Made by a program: the position numbers and the translations under genes
Notes under the pieces: generated by a model
The model's input: only the letters and a program-made list of their open reading frames with translations
Database searches by the model: none
What the model was told of the DNA's origin: nothing
Origin: Chitinophaga barathri
Lineage (GTDB): Bacteria; Bacteroidota; Bacteroidia; Chitinophagales; Chitinophagaceae
NCBI RefSeq assembly: GCF_003807585.1
Contig: NZ_RMBX01000017.1
Coordinates: 1 to 64,000 of the forward strand
DNA length: 64,000 bases
Direction of reading: 5' to 3'
Shown here: positions 1 through 8,124 of the stretch, one piece after another
How positions within the stretch are numbered: the first letter of the stretch is position 1
How the letters are laid out: every line of letters begins with the position of its first letter

Positions 1-77
1 ATAAACTCATTTACAGAATGTTTGCTGTCATAAAACGCCAAACGCCTTTTGATAAGAACTATTTAGCAGCGGCCTGA
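1..77 (+). CDS. 3' end of a + strand gene, possibly an IS110-type transposase
   Basis: One frame is open from the left edge to a TGA at 75-77 and encodes a 24-residue tail with a basic, aromatic character (KLIYRMFAVIK, then TPFDKNYLAAA). The segment Leu-Ile-x-Arg-Met-Phe-x-Val-x-Lys followed by a Pro-Phe-Asp pair resembles, from memory, the C-termini of IS110/IS116-family transposases. That is a weak match on few residues. No start is visible because the gene begins outside the window. A hairpin with a T-run lies about 105 bases downstream and could end this transcript. It could also be the end of any unrelated protein. Confidence 0.35.
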   Translation, partial: KLIYRMFAVIKRQTPFDKNYLAAA

Positions 78-181
78 ATTTTTTTTTGGTAGTCTCTTTA
101 TCTTAGAATACGCAATGACGACCTTTTTAACAAAGACGCCCCAAACAAAGTCACCGCTGGCGCAAGTAACTGGTAAAATGC

Positions 182-215
182 AAGATCCCCGGAGCACAGG
201 CCCCGGGGATCTTTT
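182..215 (+). terminator. Rho-independent terminator-like hairpin
   Basis: A perfect 11-bp stem (182-192 with 203-213, GC-rich core) encloses a 10-base loop and is followed by TTTTATATA on the + strand. It suits the gene ending at 77. On the minus strand only a short ATTTT follows, so it may also help end the panB transcript, which stops at 280. Confidence 0.65.
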
Positions 216-279
216 ATATACACCGGCAACGCCGGTAACGTTCATGTACATATGAAGCAGTTATACCGCCTCACGGTGG

Positions 280-1098
280 CTAATACTGCTCACGGTCCGT
301 CGGGAAGTCCCTTCTTTTGACGTCGTGGATGTATTCCTGCGTGGCTTTGTAGATATCGTCGTACAGGTTCAGATAGCGGCGGAGGAAGCGGGGCTTGAAC
401 TCTTTGTTGATACCCAGCATATCGTGCATCACCAGCACCTGCCCGTCCACATATTTGCCGGCACCGATGCCGATCACGGGGATCGTAAGCTGCTCGGCTA
501 CCTGTTTGGCCAGCATGGCGGGTATTTTTTCCAGCACCAGTGCAAAAGCGCCTGCTTCCTGGAGCAGTTTGGCGTCCGCCAGCAGTTTGGTCGCTTCCAC
601 GTCGTCCGTGGCGCGTACGGCATAGGTGCCGAACTTGTAAATGGACTGCGGCGTGAGGCCGAGGTGGCCCATCACGGGCACGCCTGCACTAATGATCCTT
701 TTTACGGATTCTATCACTTCTTCCCCGCCTTCGATCTTGATACCGTGCGCGCCGGTCTCTTTCATGATGCGGATCGTGGAAATGAGGGCTTCTTTGCTGT
801 TGCCCTGGTAAGAGCCGAACGGAAGGTCCACTACCACAAAGCTCCGGCGGATGGCCCGCACTACGGAAGAAGCGTGGTAGATCATCTGGTCGAGGGTAAT
901 GGGCAGCGTGGTTTCGTGGCCTGCCATTACATTGGAGGCGGAGTCGCCTACCAGCAGGATGTCTATCCCCGCATCATCCAGTATCCTTGCCATGGAAAAA
1001 TCGTAAGCGGTGAGCATGGATATTCTCTCGCCGTCGGTCTTCATTTTTTGCAGGATATGCGTGGTGATGCGTTTGATCTCTTTGTTTACAGCAGACAT
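280..1098 (-). CDS. panB: 3-methyl-2-oxobutanoate hydroxymethyltransferase (PanB)
   Basis: The enzyme transfers a hydroxymethyl group from 5,10-methylene-tetrahydrofolate to alpha-ketoisovalerate to make ketopantoate, the first step of pantothenate and CoA synthesis, in the cytoplasm. The 272-residue product has the normal family length. It shows LTAYD near residue 30, the [17 protein letters not shown]g/substrate loop, [28 protein letters not shown] and IGIGAG in the expected order for the TIM-barrel fold. The ATG at 1098 was chosen over an upstream GTG (1137) because the extra 13 residues lack family similarity. It lies 81 bases behind the Ppx gene. panC and panD sit several kilobases away on the same strand, so the pathway is spread over three transcripts. 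Confidence 0.95.
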   Translation of the reverse strand: MSAVNKEIKRITTHILQKMKTDGERISMLTAYDFSMARILDDAGIDILLVGDSASNVMAGHETTLPITLDQMIYHASSVVRAIRRSFVVVDLPFGSYQGNSKEALISTIRIMKETGAHGIKIEGGEEVIESVKRIISAGVPVMGHLGLTPQSIYKFGTYAVRATDDVEATKLLADAKLLQEAGAFALVLEKIPAMLAKQVAEQLTIPVIGIGAGKYVDGQVLVMHDMLGINKEFKPRFLRRYLNLYDDIYKATQEYIHDVKRRDFPTDREQY

Positions 1099-1179
1099 TG
1101 CAGATAAATTTATACCCGGCCAACCCCGGGAATCCACAAAGTTGCAACATAATTCGGATTTGACTGCATTTTTTTGATG

Positions 1180-2073
1180 TCAGGTAACGCTGAGCTTGCT
1201 GATCTCGTTGTAGAGGGAGCGTACAAGACCGTCCGCAAGACCTATTTTAGGCACAAATATCTCGGGGATGTCCATCCAGCGCATCACGTTCACGTAGATC
1301 TGGAGGGCGGGCACGATCACGTCTGCGCGGTCTTCACGGAGGTTGTATACGTGGATGCGTTCTTCCACGGTGAAGTTGCTGAATTCTTTATAATAATCCT
1401 TGAGCAGGTCCAGGGTGAGGGGTTTGCCTTCCTTCTTTTTGGACATGGAAAATATCTTGTTGATATTACCGCCGGACCCGATGGCCACTACGGGGCCGTA
1501 TGCCCGCAATTGCTGCCGCAGGAAATCCTTCATCTGCTGCCAGTGCGATTCTTTCACCTGGTTCTGCATCAGGCGGATGGTGCCGATGTTAAAGGATTCT
1601 TTGAACACGAGGCGGTTGCCGCTGAAAAAGGTGAGCTCGGTGGAGCCGCCGCCTACGTCTATATAAAGGTAACCTTTGGTTTTATCGAGGTTTTCGGCAA
1701 TGTGATTTTCGTAAATGTAGGATGCTTCTTCCTGGCCGGTGATCACTTTGATGTCCATCCCTGTTTCGTTCCTCACCCTTTCCAGTATTTCCTTCCCGTT
1801 GGCCGCGTCGCGCATGGCGGAGGTGGCGGCGGCTTTGAGGTATTTCACCTCGTACACGTCCAGCAGCAGTTTGTAGGCTTTGATGGTATTCACCAGGCTG
1901 TCCGCCCGTTTGTCTGAAATGGCGCCGGTGGAAAACACGTCGATACCTAAACGCAGGGGTACACGCACCAGGTTTACCTTGGTGAAGTCCATTTCGCCGG
2001 TAGATTTGGGAGAAGCCTCCGAAATCAGCAGACGCGCCGCATTGGATCCGATATCTATTGCTGCCAGCTTCAT
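1180..2073 (-). CDS. ppx: Ppx/GppA family exopolyphosphatase
   Basis: A cytosolic phosphatase of the actin-like ATPase fold that removes terminal phosphates from polyphosphate or converts pppGpp to ppGpp. The 297-residue product has the phosphate-1 motif DIGSN at residues 7-11 and the phosphate-2 motif DVGGGSTE near residue 140. At this length it is the short form without the C-terminal HD-like domain found in the long E. coli Ppx. It lies 84 bases downstream of ppk1 on the same strand, so polyphosphate synthesis and breakdown are neighbours. A TATCTTTG box at 2117-2124 could give it a promoter of its own. Whether polyphosphate or pppGpp is the main substrate cannot be told from sequence. Confidence 0.88.
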   Translation of the reverse strand: MKLAAIDIGSNAARLLISEASPKSTGEMDFTKVNLVRVPLRLGIDVFSTGAISDKRADSLVNTIKAYKLLLDVYEVKYLKAAATSAMRDAANGKEILERVRNETGMDIKVITGQEEASYIYENHIAENLDKTKGYLYIDVGGGSTELTFFSGNRLVFKESFNIGTIRLMQNQVKESHWQQMKDFLRQQLRAYGPVVAIGSGGNINKIFSMSKKKEGKPLTLDLLKDYYKEFSNFTVEERIHVYNLREDRADVIVPALQIYVNVMRWMDIPEIFVPKIGLADGLVRSLYNEISKLSVT

Positions 2074-2116
2074 GCCTGTTCAGATTAACAATAACGTGTA
2101 CACACTACAACAGGCT

Positions 2117-2124
2117 CAAAGATA
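2117..2124 (-). promoter_or_regulatory. Putative -7 box for the ppx gene
   Basis: On the minus strand the bases read TATCTTTG, matching the Bacteroidota -7 consensus TAnnTTTG, 44 bases upstream of the ppx ATG at 2073. I see no convincing -33 TTG/TTTG at the usual spacing. Confidence 0.4.
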
Positions 2125-2157
2125 TTTAAAACGCTGCTGAAATCGAAACGCAATTGA

Positions 2158-4341
2158 TCAGGAATATGACTTTTCCGCAAGGTATTTTCCTATCTCAAGC
2201 TGGGCGCGCATCTTACGGCCACTTGCATGTTTGTATGCGTTGCGCTGATCGTTGTCTATGATGCGCACTTTCACATTGCTGTTCAGCTGTATGTTGAGGA
2301 TCTCTATCAGTTCCTGCCTGATGGAAGGGTCTTCTATGGCTGCTGCGGCCTCCACGCGGTGGTCCAGGTTGCGGATCATCCAGTCGGAGCTGGCGATGTA
2401 TACTTTGTCCTGCCCGTTGTTGTGGAATACGAACACACGTGCATGCTCCAGGTATTCGTCTATGATGCTCACCGCTTCCATATTGCGTTTCCACTTTTTG
2501 TTCTCCGTATAGGCGCAGCAGATGCCGCGGATGATGAGTTTTACCTCCACACCGGCTTTGGCGGCGTCGTAGAGTTTAGAGATCATCTCATCGTCGGAGA
2601 GGGAGTTCATTTTCAGGATGACGGATGCCGGTTTTTTGCGGCGGGCGTTCCTGATCTCGCGGTCTATCATACGGAGGAAAAACTTCCGCATGTTATAAGG
2701 GCTTACGATCAGCGTTTTGCAGGCCTGGAGGAACTTCACGTCGTGACGCGGGCTTTCCAGGTAGGCGAATATCCGGTTGATGTCCGCCATGATGTTCCGG
2801 TTCGAGGTCAGCAGGCAATGATCGCCGTATACTTTGGCGGTCCTTTCGTTCATATTGCCGGTGCTCACGAAGCCGAACTGGGTGGTGGTGTTGCCGGTGC
2901 GTTTTTTGATCACGCAGAGTTTGGCGTGCACTTTCATGCCCGGTACGCCCAGGATCACTTTTACGCCATCTTCTTCCAGCCGTTCTTTCCATTGCAGGTT
3001 CGCTTCCTCGTCAAACCGGGCGCGCAGCTCCAGCACTACCACTACCTGTTTGCCGTTGCGCACGGCGTTGATCAGGGCGTTGATGATCTTGCTGTTCCGC
3101 GCCAGGCGGTAGGCGGTGATCTTGATGGTGGTCACTTCCGGGTCCATGGCCGCTTCGCGAAGCAGGTCTATCACGGTATCGAAAGAATGATAGGGCAGGT
3201 GCAGCATCACATCCTGTTCCTGCATCACTTTCATCACGCTGGGCGCGTTGTGGAACAGGGGATGGGTGAGTACTTTGCGGCGCATACGTTCCCGGGTGAA
3301 CACCTTTTCGGGGAAGTCCATAAAGTCCTTGAAGTTATGAATGCGGCCGCCGGGTATCAGGTTGTCCTTTTTGGAAAGGCCCAGCCTGCGCATGAGGTAT
3401 TCCAGCAGCAGCGGGTCTATCTGCTGGTCGTATATAAAACGGACGGGCTTGCCTTTGCGGCGCGCCTTGATGCCTTTTTCGATCTGGTGGATGATGCTGG
3501 TGGAAATGTCGTTGTCTATATCCAGCTCCGCGTCGCGGGTCACTTTGATGACCCAGGAGGAGAACTTGTCGTACCCGAAATACGAAAAGATATGCGGCAG
3601 GTTGTACCGGATCACGTCTTCCAGCAGCATGATGCTGTGCTCTCCTTCTTTGGAAGGCAGGATGAGGAAACGGCTCAGCACGGCCCTGGGCACTTCGATG
3701 AGGGCGAATTTCTGGCGGATGGAATTGTCTTCCTTCGCCAGCATCACGGCGAGATAAATGGATTTATCGCGCAGGTAGGGCATTTGCTGGATGCCTTCTA
3801 TCATGAGGGGAATGATGTTCGTGCGCACTTCTTCGTTGAAGTAGTTCTGTACAAACTTCTGCTGCTCTCGGTTGAGCTGCTTTTCCGTATGGAGGGTGAT
3901 CTTTTCGTGTTTCAGTTCTTCCTCGATCTCGTGCCAGATGCGGTTAAATTCAGCCTGCTGGCTGATCACGGTGCTTTGGATATCCTGCAGGATCTCGTCG
4001 GGATTTTCTTCGAGGTGCATTTTGGCGGTGCGGTTCATGATGTTGTCCATCCTTTTGAGGGTGGCCACGCGCACGCGGAAAAATTCGTCGAGGTTATTGG
4101 AAAAGATGCCGAGGAAGCGGAGCCTTTCGTAGAGGGGTACCGTGGTGTCCGCGGCTTCCTGCAATACACGGGCGTTGAAGGAGAGCCAGCTGATGTCCCT
4201 GACAATGGTCTTTCTTTTAGAGGTTACTGCTTTGCTGGTTTTCGTTGTTTTTTTCACCGGCGGTTTTTTTGTTTTTACCGGCTCTAAAGCGCTGGCGGCG
4301 GAGTCCAATTTCATATTCACGATGATTTGAGGCGCGGGCAT
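2158..4341 (-). CDS. ppk1: Polyphosphate kinase 1
   Basis: Polymerises the gamma-phosphate of ATP into polyphosphate through a phosphohistidine, at the inner face of the membrane. The family domains are seen in order: N-domain (DISWLSFNARVLQEA, then NNLDEFFRVRVATLKRM), head domain, and two phospholipase-D-like catalytic domains. The first carries the phosphohistidine in VHAKLCVIKK. The second carries FHNNGQDKVYIASSDWM and NLDHRVE. The first 45 residues are a Lys/Thr/Pro-rich tail that is not conserved. ATG codons at 4341 and 4314 and a GTG at 4353 are all possible starts; 4341 is given here and would make 727 residues. It precedes ppx on the same strand. Confidence 0.95.
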   Translation of the reverse strand: MPAPQIIVNMKLDSAASALEPVKTKKPPVKKTTKTSKAVTSKRKTIVRDISWLSFNARVLQEAADTTVPLYERLRFLGIFSNNLDEFFRVRVATLKRMDNIMNRTAKMHLEENPDEILQDIQSTVISQQAEFNRIWHEIEEELKHEKITLHTEKQLNREQQKFVQNYFNEEVRTNIIPLMIEGIQQMPYLRDKSIYLAVMLAKEDNSIRQKFALIEVPRAVLSRFLILPSKEGEHSIMLLEDVIRYNLPHIFSYFGYDKFSSWVIKVTRDAELDIDNDISTSIIHQIEKGIKARRKGKPVRFIYDQQIDPLLLEYLMRRLGLSKKDNLIPGGRIHNFKDFMDFPEKVFTRERMRRKVLTHPLFHNAPSVMKVMQEQDVMLHLPYHSFDTVIDLLREAAMDPEVTTIKITAYRLARNSKIINALINAVRNGKQVVVVLELRARFDEEANLQWKERLEEDGVKVILGVPGMKVHAKLCVIKKRTGNTTTQFGFVSTGNMNERTAKVYGDHCLLTSNRNIMADINRIFAYLESPRHDVKFLQACKTLIVSPYNMRKFFLRMIDREIRNARRKKPASVILKMNSLSDDEMISKLYDAAKAGVEVKLIIRGICCAYTENKKWKRNMEAVSIIDEYLEHARVFVFHNNGQDKVYIASSDWMIRNLDHRVEAAAAIEDPSIRQELIEILNIQLNSNVKVRIIDNDQRNAYKHASGRKMRAQLEIGKYLAEKSYS

Positions 4342-4502
4342 AATACGCGGCACGCGGAAGTTATAAATTTCTCACCAACAAGGCCTTAGAGTCCGTGTTA
4401 TCTTTTCATTAAATTACACAATTCCCGCCGGATTGTTTAACCCGTGGCAGTAGTAAGGCATCAGAAAGGGGAGGATCCGCACCTTTTTCTCCGGTAAGTA
4501 GT

Positions 4503-5525
4503 TTATGTTGTTTTCCTGGGAGCCGGCTGGTAATGTTTGTTGTACACGGGGAATCCCAGCATGCTGAGCAGGCCCAGTACGATCACCAGCAGGGTTTGGG
4601 CCACCCAGATGATCCAGCCGAAGGCGTAACCGATGGTTTGCTGGATGCCATAGAGCACGAGGGTATTTTGCACGATGATCTGGTATGCACCGATGCCGCC
4701 CTGGGTAACGATCATGCCTATACTGCCGAACGCGAGGATGGACAGGCCGGCTTTTACGCCCAGGCCCATGGTTTCAGGCAGGCAGCGGAAGGCGATGTAT
4801 ACCTGTGAGAAGTATAGCAGCCACATAGCCACGGTATAAAAAAGGAACCAGCCCTTTTGTTTCATTTTAAACACGGAGAAGATGCCTTCCATCACGCCGC
4901 GGATCAGTGCGCGGAGGGCAATGGCGGCTTTGGTGCGGGCAAAGCGGCGCAGCAGCCACACGAACAGCAGTACCACCCCGGCGATAATGGCCAGGATGAT
5001 CAGCAGGCGGCTCACGCTGGCGTTCTGGTACATATTGTTCAGCGGGTTTGTAATATAACTTTCCACCACGCCGGCCACCACATCTACCTGCACCAGGATG
5101 GTGACGGTGATGAGGATAATGAGACAGATCAGGTCAAAACCTCTTTCCGCGATCATAGTGCCCACGAGTTTATCCACCGGGATCTTTTCGTACCGGGCCA
5201 GGATGCCGCAGCGGGTCACTTCTCCCAGGCGGGGCACGGCGAGGTTCACGAGGTAACCTATCATCACGGCAAAAAAGGTATTGAGTTTACGGGGCTGATA
5301 ACCGAGCGGGAAAAAAAGCAGGCGCCAGCGCATGGCCCGTACCCAGTGACTGAGAAAACCCAGTACCGCGGCGGGCAGCAATATCCAGTAGTTCGCCCTG
5401 CGGAGGGCGTCTTTGATTTCTTCAACCTGTGAGGGGGTGAGATTTTTGGTGACCAGCCAAATCAGCAGGATGCCAATTCCCAGAAAACCGATGAACTTTA
5501 AAATGGTTTTGAGCAGTTTAGGCAT
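4503..5525 (-). CDS. LPG-synthase-TM/UPF0104 family flippase-like membrane protein
   Basis: A polytopic inner-membrane protein of 340 residues with about eight hydrophobic segments, beginning with LLKTILKFIGFLGIGILLIW. It has the family signature VNLAVPRLGEVTRCGILARYEKIP followed by MIAERGFDL (residues about 105-145) and a late GSIGMIVTQGGIGAYQ. These match the flippase half of MprF and its stand-alone relatives (Pfam LPG_synthase_TM), which are thought to move lipids or lipid-linked compounds. The ATG at 5525 is preferred to one at 5630 because the longer form would overlap panD out of frame and add a non-conserved leader. It follows panD by 28 bases, so the two are probably co-transcribed. 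The substrate is unknown. Confidence 0.85.
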   Translation of the reverse strand: MPKLLKTILKFIGFLGIGILLIWLVTKNLTPSQVEEIKDALRRANYWILLPAAVLGFLSHWVRAMRWRLLFFPLGYQPRKLNTFFAVMIGYLVNLAVPRLGEVTRCGILARYEKIPVDKLVGTMIAERGFDLICLIILITVTILVQVDVVAGVVESYITNPLNNMYQNASVSRLLIILAIIAGVVLLFVWLLRRFARTKAAIALRALIRGVMEGIFSVFKMKQKGWFLFYTVAMWLLYFSQVYIAFRCLPETMGLGVKAGLSILAFGSIGMIVTQGGIGAYQIIVQNTLVLYGIQQTIGYAFGWIIWVAQTLLVIVLGLLSMLGFPVYNKHYQPAPRKTT

Positions 5526-5553
5526 TTGTTTGTGCTGATAATGGTGAACCAAT

Positions 5554-5898
5554 CTATAATTTGTTGCCTTCTTTCGGGAATATGGCGATGGGGGTGAATT
5601 TTTTGGCTTCTTCGAAGTCCATGGTGGCATAGGAGATAATGATCACCACATCTCCCACGGCTACCAGGCGGGCTGCCGGGCCGTTCATACAGACTACCCC
5701 TGAGTTTCTTTTGCCTTTGATAACGTAGGTTTCCAGGCGTTCGCCGTTGTTCACGTTCACGACCTGCACTTTTTCATTGGCGATCAGGTTGGCCGCTTCC
5801 ATCAGGTCTTCATCGATGGTGATGCTGCCTACGTAGTTCAGATTGGCTTCCGTAATAACCGCCCTGTGAATCTTGGATTTTAATACTTCGATCAACAT
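5554..5898 (-). CDS. panD: Aspartate 1-decarboxylase (PanD)
   Basis: A pyruvoyl enzyme that makes beta-alanine from aspartate for pantothenate synthesis. The 114-residue proenzyme has the self-cleavage site Gly24-Ser25 in NYVGSITID, with Ser25 becoming the pyruvoyl group. Lys9 and the catalytic Tyr of the family ([10 protein letters not shown]) are present, as are IHRAVIT and [12 protein letters not shown]. Its length is typical. It lies ahead of the flippase-like gene and is separated from panC (also minus strand) by a 344-base gap that holds an unusual repeat block. Confidence 0.95.
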   Translation of the reverse strand: MLIEVLKSKIHRAVITEANLNYVGSITIDEDLMEAANLIANEKVQVVNVNNGERLETYVIKGKRNSGVVCMNGPAARLVAVGDVVIIISYATMDFEEAKKFTPIAIFPKEGNKL

Positions 5899-5915
5899 AT
5901 TTCTGGTGTAGTCCG

Positions 5916-5923
5916 CAAAGGTA
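5916..5923 (-). promoter_or_regulatory. Putative -7 box for panD
   Basis: The minus strand reads TACCTTTG, an exact TAnnTTTG match ending 18 bases before the panD ATG. It implies a very short leader. No clear -33 element is seen. Confidence 0.45.
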
Positions 5924-6012
5924 GAGGAATTTTGATGAATACCGAGAACGGAGGGGAGTATTTGTGAATATGTTATGACAGGCTGGCTTTTTTCGTCAGT
6001 AAAACATCAGCG

Positions 6013-6131
6013 ATCCTTCGGTCATCCTTCGGTGATCGTTCGGTCATCCTTCGGTGAAACACCCTCAAACCCGGGCTGCGACCGAACACCACCGAAGGAT
6101 CACCGAAGGATGTCAGTAGCATGTCAGTAGC
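6013..6131. repeat. 11-bp tandem repeats arranged as an inverted repeat
   Basis: Four head-to-tail 11-mers of the form ATCCTTCGGTS occupy 6013-6056 (third copy has one change, ATCG). After a 33-base spacer two exact inverted copies (CACCGAAGGAT) lie at 6090-6100 and 6101-6111, with a degenerate third before them from 6080. A different 11-mer, ATGTCAGTAGC, follows twice in tandem at 6110-6120 and 6121-6131. The first two blocks can fold into a long imperfect hairpin. The block fills most of the panC-panD gap. Unit length matches one helical turn. Function unknown. Confidence 0.85.
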
Positions 6132-6242
6132 CTTGCCGGTCAAATGCGGCACCATGGCCGTTTGATGACTGGTTAATATCCTAGTGGTTAAGTAGGGAAT
6201 GTGGTCAGGATGGCAGGAGGACTGATATTATTTTCACATGGT

Positions 6243-7088
6243 TTAGGTGAGCATATTGTCGATCAGGCGGATCTCTCCCAGTTTGGCGGCTATTAACATC
6301 ACCATTTGGCCGGAAGGGAGCGGTTTATCCAGTAACTGCAAATCGTCCGCATTGGCGATCTCCACATAATCCGGCTGAAAACCAGCATCTTGCAGCTGTT
6401 TCCAGGCATTCTGCTTAATTTCCGGAAAGGGGAGCTGCTTTACATTTTCCTTTATATAAAGAAGCGTACGGCTGATCTGGGCGGCGGTTTGCCTTTCGGA
6501 GGGGCTGAGGCGCATATTCCGGCTGCTCATGGCCAAACCATCCGTTTCGCGGAGGGTAGGGCAAATGTGTAATTTTGCCGGAATTCCGGTTATTTCCAGT
6601 AACCGCTTGATAATCATACATTGCTGGAAATCTTTCTGTCCCATGAAGAGGTCATCGGGCTCCACGATGTTCAAAAGCTTGTGAACGACGATGCCGACCC
6701 CCTGGAAATGGTTGGGGCGGTAGGCGCCCTCGAGCACAGTTTCGAGGTATCCGAAGCCATAGTGGGGATGTTTGCCGTTAACACCCTCCGGGTACATCTC
6801 CTCCACGGAGGGTAGAAAAAGTATATCTGTGCCGGCCCCGCTGAGGGCGAGGATATCTTCTTTGATAGTGACCGGGTATTTCTCGAAATCCTTGGGGTCA
6901 TTAAATTGTGTAGGATTCACGAAAATGCTGCTAACTACTATGTCGCACTGCGTTTTAGCTTCATTGATAAGGGAAATATGGCCCTGGTGCAGAGCACCCA
7001 TGGTGGGAGCGAAGCCGATCCGTTTTCCTGCCTTTTTTTCCTGCCCTAGCGCCTCCTGTAGATCCGCTACCCGTTTGAATAGATACAT
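6243..7088 (-). CDS. panC: Pantothenate synthetase (PanC)
   Basis: Joins pantoate and beta-alanine with ATP, through a pantoyl-adenylate, in the cytoplasm. The 281-residue protein has the normal size. It carries the HIGH-like signature in PTMGALHQGHISLI (His34, His37), FVNPTQF, the pantoate-binding GYLETVLEGAYRPNHFQGVG stretch, DLFMGQKDFQQ and the KMSKS-equivalent AMSSRN. It is divergent from the GT5-like gene with 110 bases between the starts. panD lies downstream beyond the repeat block, so read-through from panC to panD is possible only across that hairpin-forming block. Confidence 0.95.
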   Translation of the reverse strand: MYLFKRVADLQEALGQEKKAGKRIGFAPTMGALHQGHISLINEAKTQCDIVVSSIFVNPTQFNDPKDFEKYPVTIKEDILALSGAGTDILFLPSVEEMYPEGVNGKHPHYGFGYLETVLEGAYRPNHFQGVGIVVHKLLNIVEPDDLFMGQKDFQQCMIIKRLLEITGIPAKLHICPTLRETDGLAMSSRNMRLSPSERQTAAQISRTLLYIKENVKQLPFPEIKQNAWKQLQDAGFQPDYVEIANADDLQLLDKPLPSGQMVMLIAAKLGEIRLIDNMLT

Positions 7089-7149
7089 AAACCTTTGCTT
7101 AAAAGGATGTTAAAAGTGACAATTTGGCCCTTTTTACCTAAATTTTTCG

Positions 7150-7157
7150 TAGTTTTG
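7150..7157 (+). promoter_or_regulatory. Putative -7 box for the GT5-like gene
   Basis: TAGTTTTG matches TAnnTTTG 42 bases before the ATG at 7199. A TTTG at 7123-7126 lies 23 bases further upstream, slightly beyond the usual 19-21 spacing of the -33 element. Confidence 0.45.
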
Positions 7158-7198
7158 CAAGCCAAATTAAAAATAACTGCATTAATAATCAGCAATAA

Positions 7199-8020
7199 AT
7201 GTCCACAAAGAAAAGAATTCTTTTTATTGCCCAGGAAATGTCGCCATACCTTGATCTGAGTGAATATGCGGCAATGGTCAATAAAATGGCGATCAAATCT
7301 AATGAGGCCGGTCTTGAAGTGAGGGTTATCATGCCAAGGTTTGGGAACATTAACGAACGGAGGCACCGGTTGCATGAAGTGGTTAGATTGTCCGGCATCA
7401 ACATCGTGATAGACGGGGATGACTATCCCCTGATCATCAAGGTGGCGTCTTTGCCGAATGCGCGGCTCCAGGTGTACTTCCTGGACAACGAGGATTATTT
7501 CAAGCGGAAAGCTGTGTTTAATGACGATGACGGTACGTTTTACGACGATAACGCCGCGCGGATGGTATTTTTCTGTAAAGGAGCGCTTGAAACCGTTAAG
7601 AAATTCGGCTGGCCTCCGGACATTATCCATTGCAGCGGATGGATGACCTCCCTCATCCCCGTATACCTGAAGACGGCCTATAAAAAGGAACCGGTCTTCG
7701 CCCATTCCAGGACGGTCTATTCGATGGAGCCCAATTCCTTTAAGGAAAAACTGGGCGCCACCTTCCTGAAAAAGGCCGTGATCAGCAACCAGATCAAAGA
7801 AAAGGACCTGGAACTTTACAAAGAAGGAACCAATGCCGCCCTCAATAAAGGAGCTGCCAAATATGCGGACGCGGTGGTGCTTACCAGCGATAAAGCAGAT
7901 AAAAAGATCGTGGATGAACTGAAGACCGAGAAAGGCAAAATTATTCTCCCCTTCAAAAAAGACAACGAAGACCTGGCAGATTACATCCAGCTTTATCACC
8001 AGCTGTTAGGCGCTAAATAA
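7199..8020 (+). CDS. GT5 (glycogen/starch synthase) N-domain protein, no C-domain
   Basis: The 273-residue product matches the N-terminal Rossmann domain of glycogen/starch synthases (GT5). It has ILFIAQEMSPYLDLSEYAAM in place of the KxGGL loop region, VRVIMPRFGNI, FYDDNAARMVFFCKGAL and DIIHCSGWMTSLIPVYLK. The usual Lys-x-Gly-Gly ADP-glucose loop is replaced by DLSEY and the whole C-terminal GT-B domain is absent, although the gene ends with its own stop and shows no frameshift. It is therefore unlikely to be a working glycogen synthase. From memory, such short proteins recur in Bacteroidota beside panC and a DUF4270 gene, the same order seen here. Function unknown. Confidence 0.8.
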   Translation: MSTKKRILFIAQEMSPYLDLSEYAAMVNKMAIKSNEAGLEVRVIMPRFGNINERRHRLHEVVRLSGINIVIDGDDYPLIIKVASLPNARLQVYFLDNEDYFKRKAVFNDDDGTFYDDNAARMVFFCKGALETVKKFGWPPDIIHCSGWMTSLIPVYLKTAYKKEPVFAHSRTVYSMEPNSFKEKLGATFLKKAVISNQIKEKDLELYKEGTNAALNKGAAKYADAVVLTSDKADKKIVDELKTEKGKIILPFKKDNEDLADYIQLYHQLLGAK

Positions 8021-8031
8021 GACTGGGAATC

Positions 8032-8100
8032 AAAAAATGAAAAGTTAAAACTGTAACGTGTTCATCGTTTCCTGCGTTTAACTTTTTATTTTTAGTTTTT
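8032..8100 (+). terminator. AT-rich hairpin between the GT5-like and DUF4270 genes
   Basis: Bases 8032-8049 pair with 8077-8094 over about 17 positions, including one G-U pair, around a 27-base loop and are followed by a T-run. It could end the GT5-like transcript or act on the leader of the next gene. The low GC content makes the call moderate. Confidence 0.45.
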
Positions 8101-8124
8101 CAACAAACCGTTCAATTCAATTAC

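Noticed and set aside
63-251. A 62-codon minus-strand frame near the left edge
   Set aside because: It runs through the terminator hairpin and has no similarity to any family known to me.
2227-4287. A 686-codon + strand frame opposite ppk1
   Set aside because: It is the antisense shadow of ppk1; the protein is His/Val/Phe-rich with no family features.
6013-6131. CRISPR array
   Set aside because: The repeats are 11 bp, directly abutting and without unique spacers, and no cas genes are near.
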